A stretch of DNA of 11,343 bases from Atopobium sp. UBA1382 (GCA_002305805.1 DBQY01000020.1:1-11343); one strand, 5' to 3'; shown: positions 1 to 6,791, numbered from the stretch's first letter. Made by a program: numbers and translations. Notes: generated by a model from the letters alone, not told the origin.

Positions 1-1125
1 GGCTTCCCGTTCTTCCTGCCCAACGGCATGACACTCAAGAACGAGCTGCTCAGCTACTGGCGTGAGATCCACCGCGCCGCCGGCTACGTTGAGATCTCCA
101 CGCCCATGATCATGAGCAAGGAGCTCTGGAAGACCTCGGGCCACTGGGACCACTACAAGGACAACATGTACTCCACGATCATCGACGATGAGGAGTACTG
201 CGTTAAGCCCATGAACTGCCCGGGCGGTGTGCTCGTGTACTCCTCCAAGCCACACAGCTACCGCGAGCTGCCCATCCGTGCCGGCGAGATCGGCCTGGTG
301 CACCGCCACGAGATGCGCGGTGCCCTGCACGGCCTCTTCCGCGTGCGCTGCTTCAACCAGGACGACGCCCACCTCTTCGTGCGCCCCGACCAGCTCACGG
401 ACGAGATAATCGGCGTCGTGAACCTCATTGACTCGGTGTACGAGAAGTTCGGCTTCACCTATCACCTCGAGCTCTCCACCCGCCCCGAGGACTCCATGGG
501 CTCCGACGAGGACTGGGAGCGCGCCGAGGAGGCCCTGCGCGTGGCCCTCGAGAAGCTCGGCAAGGACTACGTGGTCAACGAGGGCGACGGTGCCTTCTAC
601 GGCCCCAAGATTGACTTCCACCTGGAGGACTCGCTCGGCCGCACCTGGCAGTGCGGAACCGTGCAGCTGGACTTCCAGATGCCGATCAACTTCGACCTGG
701 AGTACACGGACGCCGACGGATCCAAGAAGCGCCCGATCATGCTGCACCGCGTGTGCTTTGGCTCCATCGAGCGCTTCATCGGCATCCTGATCGAGCACTT
801 CGCCGGCAAGTTCCCCACCTGGCTCGCGCCGTGCCAGGTGAAGGTGCTTCCCGTCTCCGAGAAGAGCCGCGACTACGCGCGTTCGGTCACCGAGAAACTG
901 GAGGCCGCCGGCATCCGCGCCGTCCTCGACGAGCGCGACGAGAAGATCGGCTACAAGATTCGCGAGGCGCGCAACATCGACCGCCCGCCCTACATGCTCA
1001 TCATCGGCGAGAAGGAGGTCGAGGCCGGTACCATCTCCGTCCGCGACCGCTCCAACGAGACCGTCTCCCGCGAGCTTGACGAGTTCATCGCCGACGTAAC
1101 GGCAGAGATCGCCGAGCGCCGCTAG
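1..1125 (+). CDS. thrS: Threonyl-tRNA synthetase, C-terminal 374 residues (5' end outside window)
   Basis: This enzyme charges tRNA-Thr with threonine in the cytoplasm (class II aminoacyl-tRNA synthetase). The frame is open from base 1, and the residues before the first ATG (GFPFFLPNGM) are already family sequence, so the Met at base 28 is internal and the true start lies upstream. The class II catalytic core fills roughly fragment residues 1-270. The three zinc ligands are visible: Cys in MNCPGG (base 217), His in QDDAHLF (base 370) and His in MLHRVCFGSIERF (base 745), the last also being motif 3. The HGLFRVRCF stretch is motif 2. The anticodon-binding domain follows (about residues 275-374, from APCQVKVLPV). 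The family is usually about 640 residues, so the N-terminal TGS and editing regions, if present, are outside the window. MNCPGG in place of the E. coli MNCPGH is a natural variant. The stop directly abuts the next ORF. Confidence 0.97.
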   Translation, partial: GFPFFLPNGMTLKNELLSYWREIHRAAGYVEISTPMIMSKELWKTSGHWDHYKDNMYSTIIDDEEYCVKPMNCPGGVLVYSSKPHSYRELPIRAGEIGLVHRHEMRGALHGLFRVRCFNQDDAHLFVRPDQLTDEIIGVVNLIDSVYEKFGFTYHLELSTRPEDSMGSDEDWERAEEALRVALEKLGKDYVVNEGDGAFYGPKIDFHLEDSLGRTWQCGTVQLDFQMPINFDLEYTDADGSKKRPIMLHRVCFGSIERFIGILIEHFAGKFPTWLAPCQVKVLPVSEKSRDYARSVTEKLEAAGIRAVLDERDEKIGYKIREARNIDRPPYMLIIGEKEVEAGTISVRDRSNETVSRELDEFIADVTAEIAERR

Positions 1126-1431
1126 GTGGGCGAGAAGGACCTTGACATAGACGCTCTTTCGGCGCTCTCGTCCCAGATGGGGCGGGAGCGCTGGCGCGCT
1201 CTGTCGGATGCGGCCCAGGTCGTGGCCAACTACCTCGCATGTCACCCGCGCGTGGAGGCCGTGCGCTACCCCGGCCTCAAGTCAGACCCCGACTTCCCGC
1301 GCGCCGCGAGCGAGCTCGTGGGTGGCTTCGGCCCGTACGTCGCGTATCGCTCGGCGGGGGAGTGGCGCCTCTGGGAGGCCGACGAGCGTGACGCCCGCGA
1401 GCAGGTCATGGAGCTCGAGCTCTCGCTCTAG
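1126..1431 (+). CDS. Small protein resembling the C-terminal segment of a Cys/Met-metabolism PLP enzyme
   Basis: This 101-residue ORF opens with GTG immediately after the thrS stop codon, with no spacer. No good ribosome site precedes the GTG, so translation would depend on coupling to thrS; an in-frame ATG at 1177 is an alternative start that also lacks a Shine-Dalgarno. Residues about 32-70 (VANYLACHPRVEAVRYPGL, then a SDPDFPRA stretch and GGFGPYVAY) look like the region of cystathionine gamma-synthase and methionine gamma-lyase relatives that reads 'L..HP.V..V.YPGL.SHP......GFGG.V'. The Schiff-base lysine and the whole PLP-binding domain are absent, so it cannot be an active enzyme of that family by itself. 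Base composition matches its neighbours and the frame is intact to its own stop, which favours a maintained small gene over debris. Function unknown; it could be a pseudogene remnant. Confidence 0.6.
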   Translation: MGEKDLDIDALSALSSQMGRERWRALSDAAQVVANYLACHPRVEAVRYPGLKSDPDFPRAASELVGGFGPYVAYRSAGEWRLWEADERDAREQVMELELSL

Positions 1432-2192
1432 AGGACGGTGACCTCCGCCTCCTCGCAGTACTTCTTGAAGTGCTCGGTGAGGTTGCCGTCGGAGACGACG
1501 TAGTCCACGTCGGAGAGCCCGCAGATCTTGAAGGTGCTTTTCCTCCCCAGCTTGGAGGAGTCCATGAGCACCACGGTCCGCTCCGCACGCGAGATGAGAG
1601 CGCGCTTGAGGGCCGCCTCGTCGTCGGAGCCGCAGGCAAAGCCGGAGGACGATTGGAACGAGGTCACGCCAAGGAGCAGCAGGTCAAAGCTGAGCGCGTT
1701 CACGTCCTCGATGCTCTTCGAGCCATTGAGGCTCAGGCTGTAGCGGTTGAGGGTGCCCCCGATCATGATGGTGCGGGCTCGTTCGAGCCGTGCGAGCTCG
1801 GCTGCGCAGGTGAGGCTGTTCGTGAACACGATCATGCGCATGTCGTCCATCTCGCGGGCGAGCGCGGTCGTGGTCGACCCGGAGTCGAGGAAGATCGTGC
1901 TGTCCGGCCGCAGCAGCTCCTTGGCCTTGCGCGCGATGATGGCCTTGCTCTCCACGTTGCGCGTGTTGCGGTTCAGGAGGAGGTCGTCGGTCCCGACCAC
2001 ATACTCCACCGAGCGCGCCCCGCCGTGCGTGCGGACTATGCGCCGGCTCTCGTCGAGCGCCTTAAGGTCTGTCCTGAGCGTCATCTCCGAGACGTCGGGG
2101 AACGCCTTCTTGATCTGACCGAACGTGACGCTGCCCTCAGAGGTGACGAGCTGGGCGATTGCCTCGCGTCGCTCGACCATTGCGCTGCTCAT
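1428..2192 (-). CDS. DeoR-family transcriptional repressor of the adjacent hexitol locus
   Basis: A 254-residue DNA-binding regulator of the DeoR/GlpR class. The N-terminal winged helix-turn-helix carries the family signature at residues 34-59 (VSEMTLRTDLKALDES, then RRIVRTHGGA). The C-terminal sensor domain has the phosphate-binding DSGSTTT motif at 103-109; in this family that domain binds a phosphorylated sugar as inducer. I chose the ATG at 2192 over the one 30 bases upstream (2222) because GAGG stands five bases before it, while the upstream ATG has no ribosome site. The gene lies downstream of and in the same direction as the kinase-dehydrogenase pair but beyond a strong hairpin, so it is either read through or has its own weak promoter. 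Its TAG shares bases with the stop of the convergent ORF. Likely target: the repeated boxes in 4521-4709. The exact inducer is unknown. Confidence 0.93.
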   Translation of the reverse strand: MSSAMVERREAIAQLVTSEGSVTFGQIKKAFPDVSEMTLRTDLKALDESRRIVRTHGGARSVEYVVGTDDLLLNRNTRNVESKAIIARKAKELLRPDSTIFLDSGSTTTALAREMDDMRMIVFTNSLTCAAELARLERARTIMIGGTLNRYSLSLNGSKSIEDVNALSFDLLLLGVTSFQSSSGFACGSDDEAALKRALISRAERTVVLMDSSKLGRKSTFKICGLSDVDYVVSDGNLTEHFKKYCEEAEVTVL

Positions 2193-2233
2193 GCTGACCT
2201 CGCTTTCCCTGACTGAGAGCATCTTAGACGAAA

Positions 2234-2261
2234 GCCCCCGCCCGTGCTCGCGGGCGGGGGC
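2234..2261 (-). terminator. Strong GC hairpin after the dehydrogenase gene
   Basis: A perfect 11-bp stem (GCCCCCGCCCG / CGGGCGGGGGC) with a six-base loop lies 22 bases past the dehydrogenase stop. Read on the minus strand it is followed by only three T residues, so it is a rather weak intrinsic terminator or attenuator. It should reduce, perhaps not abolish, read-through into the repressor gene 40 bases further on. Confidence 0.7.
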
Positions 2262-2282
2262 GTGCGGGGCTCCGTCCGCCCG

Positions 2283-3548
2283 TTACCGCTGCTTCCAATG
2301 CTCGAGCAGATAGCGCTCCGCCTCGGGGCACCAGAGGCCGCGGTTGGCCTCGACGATGTCGGCGAGGCCGGTGTAGCGCTCATCCTCGGCGCCCTTGGCG
2401 CGAAGGTCCTCGAGCGCCGTCAGCGGCATGCTGACGTGCGTGTATATGAGCTTCTTGCCTCCCGGAATCTTGGGCAGGTTGAGCGTGGTCTCGGCAGCGG
2501 CGTCCAGGCCGCCCACGTGGGTGACCATGACGGAGGGGTCAATGCGGTTCGCGGCGGTGAGCTCGAGCGACTCGACCATGTCGTCGGTGTTGCCGCCCGT
2601 GGTGCCCATCACGTGGTGGGATCCGTAGTGGACCTCGTAGAAGTTCATCGTGGCGGAGAAGTTCTTGTCGGTCGGGCCGGCAAAGAAGTTGAGGCAGCCG
2701 TCGCGCCCGAGGATCGCGTCGGAGAGCGTGACCACGGGGGCGACGGGCGCGTAGCAGAGCACGTCGTCGAACCCGGTGCCGCCAGACACCTCGCGCAGGG
2801 CAGCCACCTGGTCGTCATAGGCACCGTTGTTGACGAAGACGAGCTCGATGCCCGTCTGTGCCTTGACCTCCTCGGGCGGGAAGAGCTCCGCCGCTCGGTC
2901 GAGGCGGGCCTGGTCGATGTCGGCGACCATGACGAGGGAGGGACGACGGTCGCAGTGCAGGGCGTAGGTGAGCGCGCCCAGGCCCATGGGGCCGGCACCC
3001 GCCACGATGGCGAGCTTGCCGCCCTCGCGGATGCCCATGTCGTGGGTGTAGACGCCCATCTGGGTGTGGTACGCGGCGTGGAACGCGCCGATCGAGCAGC
3101 TCATCGGCTCGGCGAGCGACGCCTGGTAGTAGGCCTCGCCCGTGTACTCGAGCAGGCAGTTGCACTCCATGACCTCGGCGGGCAGGATGCAGTAGGTGGC
3201 GTCGCCGCCGCAGAACTCGTAGGAGTAGCCCGGGCTCCACATGGTGCCCTTGTAGTTGAGGGCGGGCTGGATCGTGAACTTCATGCCCGGCTTGAACCGG
3301 TCGGCCCACTTGGCGCCCACCTCTACGATGTCGCCGGCGAACTCGTGGCCCATGATCGCGGGGTGCTCGGCCACGTCCTCGTGGACGCGCTTGTGCTCGA
3401 CTCCCAGGGTGGCGCACTTGTAGGTGGACATGCAGATGCTGTCGGAGACGACCTTCACCAGCACCTCGTCGTCCTTGATCGGGGGAAGCTCGAACTCGTC
3501 GACGCGCAGATCGTTTGCGGCGTGCAGACGTACGGCCTTGGCCTTCAT
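2283..3548 (-). CDS. Zinc-type dehydrogenase, L-sorbose-1-phosphate reductase (SorE/YggP) family
   Basis: A 421-residue medium-chain dehydrogenase acting in the cytoplasm, probably interconverting a hexitol phosphate and a ketose phosphate with NAD(P). Sequence seen: Cys39 and GHE (residues 67-69) as catalytic zinc ligands, LAEPMSC with Glu147, a Rossmann GAGPMG at 184-189, and C-terminal stretches GCLNFFAGP, MGTTGGNTDDM and PGGKKLIYTH that I recognise from Klebsiella SorE and E. coli YggP. The usual CxxCxxCx7C structural-zinc loop is not visible. The open frame continues far upstream through the kinase gene, but the start is the ATG at 3548, which has AGGAAAGGA seven bases before it and whose product begins MKAKAVRLH as in relatives. 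It sits 14 bases after the kinase gene, whose stop codon overlaps this ribosome site, so the two are translationally coupled. E. coli yggP lies beside mannitol-type PTS genes cmtAB, which supports a polyol-phosphate substrate; the exact one is unknown. Confidence 0.88.
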   Translation of the reverse strand: MKAKAVRLHAANDLRVDEFELPPIKDDEVLVKVVSDSICMSTYKCATLGVEHKRVHEDVAEHPAIMGHEFAGDIVEVGAKWADRFKPGMKFTIQPALNYKGTMWSPGYSYEFCGGDATYCILPAEVMECNCLLEYTGEAYYQASLAEPMSCSIGAFHAAYHTQMGVYTHDMGIREGGKLAIVAGAGPMGLGALTYALHCDRRPSLVMVADIDQARLDRAAELFPPEEVKAQTGIELVFVNNGAYDDQVAALREVSGGTGFDDVLCYAPVAPVVTLSDAILGRDGCLNFFAGPTDKNFSATMNFYEVHYGSHHVMGTTGGNTDDMVESLELTAANRIDPSVMVTHVGGLDAAAETTLNLPKIPGGKKLIYTHVSMPLTALEDLRAKGAEDERYTGLADIVEANRGLWCPEAERYLLEHWKQR

Positions 3549-3562
3549 GGTTGAGTCCTTTC

Positions 3563-4492
3563 CTAGAGATCCTGTAGTTCGACCCTGTCGAGAAGCGCGT
3601 CCACCTGGGAGCGCTCGGCGGCCTGGGTTCCCGACTGCATGACGTTCGCGGCCCCCGTCGCCATGGCGAGACGTGCCGCCTCGTCCAGGGAGAGGCCCTG
3701 TTCGCACGCGTAGGCAAACGCGGCGACGACGGAGTCTCCGGCGCCGACCGTCGACCCGACCCTCACCTTTGGCGAGCGTGCCCGGATCGTTCGCTCGGGG
3801 GTGGCGATCACGGCCCCCGCGCCTCCCATCGAGACAACGACCATCCCAATGCCGCCCTCGACAAGCTTGCGCGCCTCCTGTGCGACGGACCCGACGTCCT
3901 CGAGGGAGCGCCCGCAGAGGCGGGACAGCTCCGCGTCGTTGGGCTTTGCGAGGTAGGGGAGTGACCTCAGCCCGTGGGTGAGGGGGTCTCCGTCCGCGTC
4001 GAGGAAGACTCGCGCCCCGGCCTTCGCGCAGGCGCCAGCCCACCTCTCGTAGGTCGAGACCGGCGCGCCAGCGGGGAGGCTGCCCGAGAGGACGACGAGG
4101 TCACCCTTTGCGAGCGTCCCAACGAGTTCGTCGAGCGCCCGGTCGAGCCGCTCGGAGCTCGCCTGGGGGCCGGGTTCGTTGATATCGGTGTTCGTTCCGA
4201 GCACGGGGTCGACGACCTTGAGGTTTGTCCTCGTCTCCCCATCTGCCTCGAACCTCCAGACGTCTATGCCCTCTTCGCCGAGAAGCGCCTCGATTTTTGC
4301 GCCGGTCGTTCCCCCGAGCAGAGCAAGTGCCCTGCTGCCCCCTCCGAGCTTGGCGATGACCTTGGACACGTTGATGCCCTTGCCGCCCGGGTCCTCTCGA
4401 AGATCCGAGACGCGGTTGACCTCGTCGACCGCGAAGCCGGGGACGGTGACGGTCTTGTCGAGTGCCGGGTTGAGCGTGACGGTGTAGATCAT
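3563..4492 (-). CDS. fruK: PfkB-family hexose-phosphate kinase, 1-phosphofructokinase type
   Basis: A 309-residue ribokinase-fold kinase that in this family phosphorylates fructose-1-phosphate (or tagatose-6-phosphate) with ATP to give a bisphosphate. Visible motifs: N-terminal TLNPALDKTV, the PfkB signature GGKGINVSKVI (36-46), TDINEPGP (typical of FruK more than LacC), SGSLPAG, KPNDAEL and the ATP/anion-hole motif VGAGDSVVA with catalytic Asp253. Length matches the family. The start at 4492 has GGAGG five bases upstream. It is the first gene of a minus-strand pair with the SorE/YggP-type dehydrogenase and is divergent from the PTS gene. No EII of the fructose type is nearby, so the substrate here is probably the ketose phosphate made by the neighbouring dehydrogenase; tagatose-6-phosphate kinase activity cannot be excluded. 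The gene symbol is a family-level assignment. Confidence 0.88.
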   Translation of the reverse strand: MIYTVTLNPALDKTVTVPGFAVDEVNRVSDLREDPGGKGINVSKVIAKLGGGSRALALLGGTTGAKIEALLGEEGIDVWRFEADGETRTNLKVVDPVLGTNTDINEPGPQASSERLDRALDELVGTLAKGDLVVLSGSLPAGAPVSTYERWAGACAKAGARVFLDADGDPLTHGLRSLPYLAKPNDAELSRLCGRSLEDVGSVAQEARKLVEGGIGMVVVSMGGAGAVIATPERTIRARSPKVRVGSTVGAGDSVVAAFAYACEQGLSLDEAARLAMATGAANVMQSGTQAAERSQVDALLDRVELQDL

Positions 4493-4519
4493 CTGAGCCT
4501 CCTCTCATGGTTGGTTTTA

Positions 4520-4547
4520 CAACGAAAACTGTCGAAACAAAAGTCAA
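4520..4547 (-). promoter_or_regulatory. Putative promoter of the kinase-dehydrogenase operon
   Basis: On the minus strand TTGACT (4547-4542, five of six matches to the -35 consensus) is followed after a 19-20 base spacer by TTGTAA/TGTAAA as a poor -10. The spacing is longer than ideal. It overlaps the first TCGAAACAAAAG box and the AACGAAAAC half-site, an arrangement suited to repression. Confidence 0.35.
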
Positions 4548-4709
4548 TAGCTATCGTAATGACAAATACTAGCTTGTCAAACCAAAAGAGAAAAATGGCA
4601 AGAATAGACCATACACCGCAATATATATACCGTTCAGCGGCTTAGCATAGAGTCAATTCGAGACTATCGAAACAAAAGAGTAGTATTCAAATCGTTGAAA
4701 CAAAAGTCA
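4521..4709. promoter_or_regulatory. Cluster of repeated DeoR-type operator boxes between divergent arms
   Basis: The box TCGAAACAAAAG occurs exactly at 4532-4543 and 4667-4678. It recurs with one mismatch at 4695-4706 (TTGAAACAAAAG) and with two at 4577-4588 (TCAAACCAAAAG), and there is a shorter half-like copy AACGAAAAC at 4521-4529. All point the same way. Read on the other strand they give CTTTTGTTTCGA, the T-rich TTTYRTTT style of site known for DeoR-family sugar regulators such as AgaR. The surrounding 200 bases are strikingly AT-rich for this genome. An 8-bp palindrome ATAGCTAT (4547-4554) sits between the first two boxes. The divergent genes and the linked repressor make this the probable operator region; binding itself is inference. 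Confidence 0.65.
4658..4686 (+). promoter_or_regulatory. Putative promoter of the PTS gene
   Basis: TCGAGA (4658-4663) and TAGTAT (4681-4686) are separated by 17 bases, each matching four of six consensus positions. One repressor box lies between them and another at the expected start of transcription (about 4693), which would explain repression by steric block. Confidence 0.35.
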
Positions 4710-4737
4710 TGGCGCAAGCCACTACATTCAACACGTC

Positions 4738-4755
4738 GGCCCGTTGCGACGGGCC
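4738..4755 (+). other. Leader hairpin just upstream of the PTS ribosome site
   Basis: A perfect 7-bp stem GGCCCGT / ACGGGCC with a four-base loop TGCG. It ends eight bases before the AAGGAGG (4763-4769) used by the PTS gene and has no T-run, so it is not a terminator. It may stabilise the mRNA or keep the ribosome site open; no known riboswitch pattern is seen. Confidence 0.4.
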
Positions 4756-4774
4756 TCAAGGGAAGGAGGGGCCA

Positions 4775-6640
4775 ATGTCTGTGCGCGAGGGTCTCTCTAG
4801 GTTCGGCAAGTTCCTCAGCGGAATGGTCATGCCCAACATCGGCGCCTTTATCGCCTGGGGCTTTCTGACCGCACTGTTCATTGAGACGGGCTGGTTGCCC
4901 AACGAGGGGTTCGCGAGCATCACGGGCCCGATGCTCAGCTATCTGATTCCCGTCCTCATTGCCGCGCAGGGCGGGTATCTCACGGGAGGGGACCGCGGGC
5001 GCATCGCCGGCGCCATTGCGGTCATCGGCTGCATCGCCGGCGCACCCGACACGACGATGCTCATGGGCGCCATGGTCATGGGCCCGTTCGCCGGGTGGGT
5101 CATAAAGACGTTCGACCGTTTCATGGAGGGCCGCACGCCCGCGGGCTTCGAGATGCTGATCGACAACTTCTCCGTCGGCATCCTCGGCATGCTGCTCTCC
5201 ATGCTCGGCTACCTTGCCATCGGTCCGATCATGACGACCATCCTCGCGGTCCTCATGGGCGGCGTCCAGATCCTCATGCGCTACGCGCTGATGCCGCTTT
5301 TGGCCGTCTTCATCGAGCCCGCCAAGGTGCTGTTCCTCAACAACGCGATCAACCACGGCATCTTCACGCCCATCGGCATCGCGCAGGCGGAGGAGACCGG
5401 GCGCTCGATCATGTATATGCTCGAGGCAAATCCCGGCCCCGGCGTGGGCGTCCTTCTCGCTTATTGCTTCTTCTGCAGGGACGGGAAGACCCGTCAGTCG
5501 GCGCCGGGCGCCGTGATCATCCACTTCTTCGGCGGCATCCATGAGATCTACTTCCCGTACGTGCTCATGAACCCCAAGGTCATCATCGCGCCCATCGTGG
5601 GCAACATGTGCGCCATCGCCTGGTACAGCCTCATGGGCGCCGGCCTCACCTCCGCTGCCTCGCCTGGTTCGATCATCGCGTTCCTCTCGATGTCCCCCTC
5701 TGACTGCATCGTCACGAACCTCGTCGGCGTCGTCATCGCCGCAGGAGTCTCGTTTGCCATCGCGGTCCCGCTCGTGCGCTCCATGGAGGTTGCCGACCTC
5801 GACCAGGCGGGCGAGCAGCTGCGCGAGATGAAGGGCACCGCCGAGGCGGCCGTCGTCTCCGACACCGAGGGAGGCAAGATCGTCTTTGCCTGCGACGCCG
5901 GCATGGGATCCTCCGCCATGGGCGCCACGCGCTTCCGCAATCGCATCAAGGCCGAGCGCCCCGACCTCACCGTCGAGCACTCAAGCGTGGACACCGTCCC
6001 CTCCGACGCCAGCATCGTAGTCTGCCAGCGCGTGCTCTCCGAGCGCGCCCGCAAGAGCGCTCCGGCGGCCCAGATCGTCACGATCGACAACTTCCTCGAC
6101 GACCCCGCGCTCGACTCTCTCTACCTGGCGCTCACACAGCTCAGCCATGCGTCCGAGCTCATGGAGACCACGCCCGCTCCGGCGCCCGAGCCGGCAGAGG
6201 CGGACCGTCCGAGCCTCAGGATCGAGAGGGACGACATCCGGCTCGGCCTTGCTCCCGTCAGCCGTGAGCGGTGCATCCGCGACTCCGGCGCCTTCCTCGT
6301 CGAGCGCGGCTGCGTGAGCGAGCCCTACGTGGACGCCATGGTGGAACGCGACCGTCTCACCAGCGTATACATCGGCATGGGCATCGCGATCCCGCATGGC
6401 ACCAACGAGGCCAAGGAGGCCGTCGAGAAGACCGGCGTGGTGCTGCAGCAGTACCCTGACGGCGTCGACTTCGACGGCGAGAAGGCCCAGCTCGTCTTTG
6501 GCATCGCGGGCAAGGGAGAGGAGCACCTCGAGGTCCTCGCCAACATCTGCCGAATCCTGGAGGACGAGGCGGTCCTCGAGAAGATGAAGACGACCGATGA
6601 CGTGGAGTGGGTGCGTGGCGTGCTCACCGGCGCTCACTAG
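4775..6640 (+). CDS. mtlA: Mannitol-type PTS permease, fused IICBA
   Basis: A 621-residue membrane phosphotransferase that imports a hexitol and phosphorylates it, using phosphate from HPr. It follows E. coli MtlA almost throughout. The IIC domain (about 1-340) has MVMPNIGAFIAWG, EPAKVLFLNNAINHGIF and GGIHEIYFPYVLMNP with the substrate-site Glu257. The IIB domain (about 367-460) has phosphocysteine Cys373 in VFACDAGMGSSAMGA. A Pro/Ala/Glu linker (about 463-476) leads to the IIA domain (about 480-621) with phosphohistidine His541 in GMGIAIPHGT. All three phosphotransfer sites are intact and the length is close to the 637 of E. coli. The start at 4775 has AAGGAGG five bases before it; an in-frame ATG at 4709 lies inside an operator box with no ribosome site, so I rejected it. 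Mannitol is the likeliest substrate, but the linked SorE/YggP-type enzyme leaves a related polyol possible. Confidence 0.94.
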   Translation: MSVREGLSRFGKFLSGMVMPNIGAFIAWGFLTALFIETGWLPNEGFASITGPMLSYLIPVLIAAQGGYLTGGDRGRIAGAIAVIGCIAGAPDTTMLMGAMVMGPFAGWVIKTFDRFMEGRTPAGFEMLIDNFSVGILGMLLSMLGYLAIGPIMTTILAVLMGGVQILMRYALMPLLAVFIEPAKVLFLNNAINHGIFTPIGIAQAEETGRSIMYMLEANPGPGVGVLLAYCFFCRDGKTRQSAPGAVIIHFFGGIHEIYFPYVLMNPKVIIAPIVGNMCAIAWYSLMGAGLTSAASPGSIIAFLSMSPSDCIVTNLVGVVIAAGVSFAIAVPLVRSMEVADLDQAGEQLREMKGTAEAAVVSDTEGGKIVFACDAGMGSSAMGATRFRNRIKAERPDLTVEHSSVDTVPSDASIVVCQRVLSERARKSAPAAQIVTIDNFLDDPALDSLYLALTQLSHASELMETTPAPAPEPAEADRPSLRIERDDIRLGLAPVSRERCIRDSGAFLVERGCVSEPYVDAMVERDRLTSVYIGMGIAIPHGTNEAKEAVEKTGVVLQQYPDGVDFDGEKAQLVFGIAGKGEEHLEVLANICRILEDEAVLEKMKTTDDVEWVRGVLTGAH

Positions 6641-6687
6641 GCAATTCAGCGCGCTCGGCATGTCGAGGTCGGGCGCGCGCCGCGTCA

Positions 6688-6696
6688 TGCTATACT
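6688..6696 (+). promoter_or_regulatory. Extended -10 promoter for adhE
   Basis: TGC followed by TATACT (6691-6696) is a good extended -10 element in otherwise very GC-rich DNA; no convincing -35 is present at 17 bases (GTCGGG). Transcription would start near 6703, giving an adhE leader of roughly 108 bases. Confidence 0.6.
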
Positions 6697-6703
6697 CAAC
6701 CAA

Positions 6704-6724
6704 GTATGCGAGATGTGCGCATAC
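6704..6724 (+). other. Perfect inverted repeat at the predicted adhE transcription start
   Basis: GTATGCG (6704-6710) and CGCATAC (6718-6724) form a perfect 7-bp inverted repeat with a seven-base spacer, starting seven bases after the -10. It could be an operator covering the start point or a stabilising stem at the 5' end of the mRNA. It does not resemble the Rex consensus (TTGTGA...TCACAA). Confidence 0.5.
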
Positions 6725-6761
6725 AGGTCCGAACCAACGCGCTTTACCTTGTCCTTTGTAC

Positions 6762-6791
6762 GACCGCGCCGTGATGCGTCACCGCACGGTC
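6762..6791 (+). other. Interrupted stem-loop in the adhE leader
   Basis: GACCG (6762-6766) pairs with CGGTC (6787-6791), enclosing an inner GTGA-TGCG-TCAC hairpin (6771-6782). It ends eight bases before the strong AGGAGG site (6800-6805) of adhE. The role is unknown; it could affect ribosome access or mRNA stability. Confidence 0.35.

Noticed and set aside
1411..1422. Perfect 12-bp palindrome GAGCTCGAGCTC
   Set aside because: It arises from the codons for Glu-Leu-Glu-Leu at the end of the small ORF and has no other sign of function.
2244..3554. A 436-codon plus-strand frame opposite the dehydrogenase gene
   Set aside because: Same antisense effect: low-complexity product, no ribosome site, and a clear dehydrogenase on the other strand.
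3549..4043. A 165-residue N-terminal extension of the dehydrogenase frame
   Set aside because: It lies inside the PfkB kinase gene in another frame; a strong ribosome site and family-like N-terminus place the start at 3548.
4709..4774. A 22-residue N-terminal extension of the PTS protein
   Set aside because: The upstream ATG sits in an operator box without a ribosome site; the ATG at 4775 has AAGGAGG and an MtlA-like N-terminus.
4664..5980. A 438-codon minus-strand frame opposite the PTS gene
   Set aside because: Asp/His/Arg/Glu-rich low-complexity shadow of the IIC-IIB coding region.
6649..6678. Possible terminator after the PTS gene (8-bp GCGCGC-rich stem, 14-base loop)
   Set aside because: No T-run follows, the loop is large, and alternating GC sequence pairs easily by chance.
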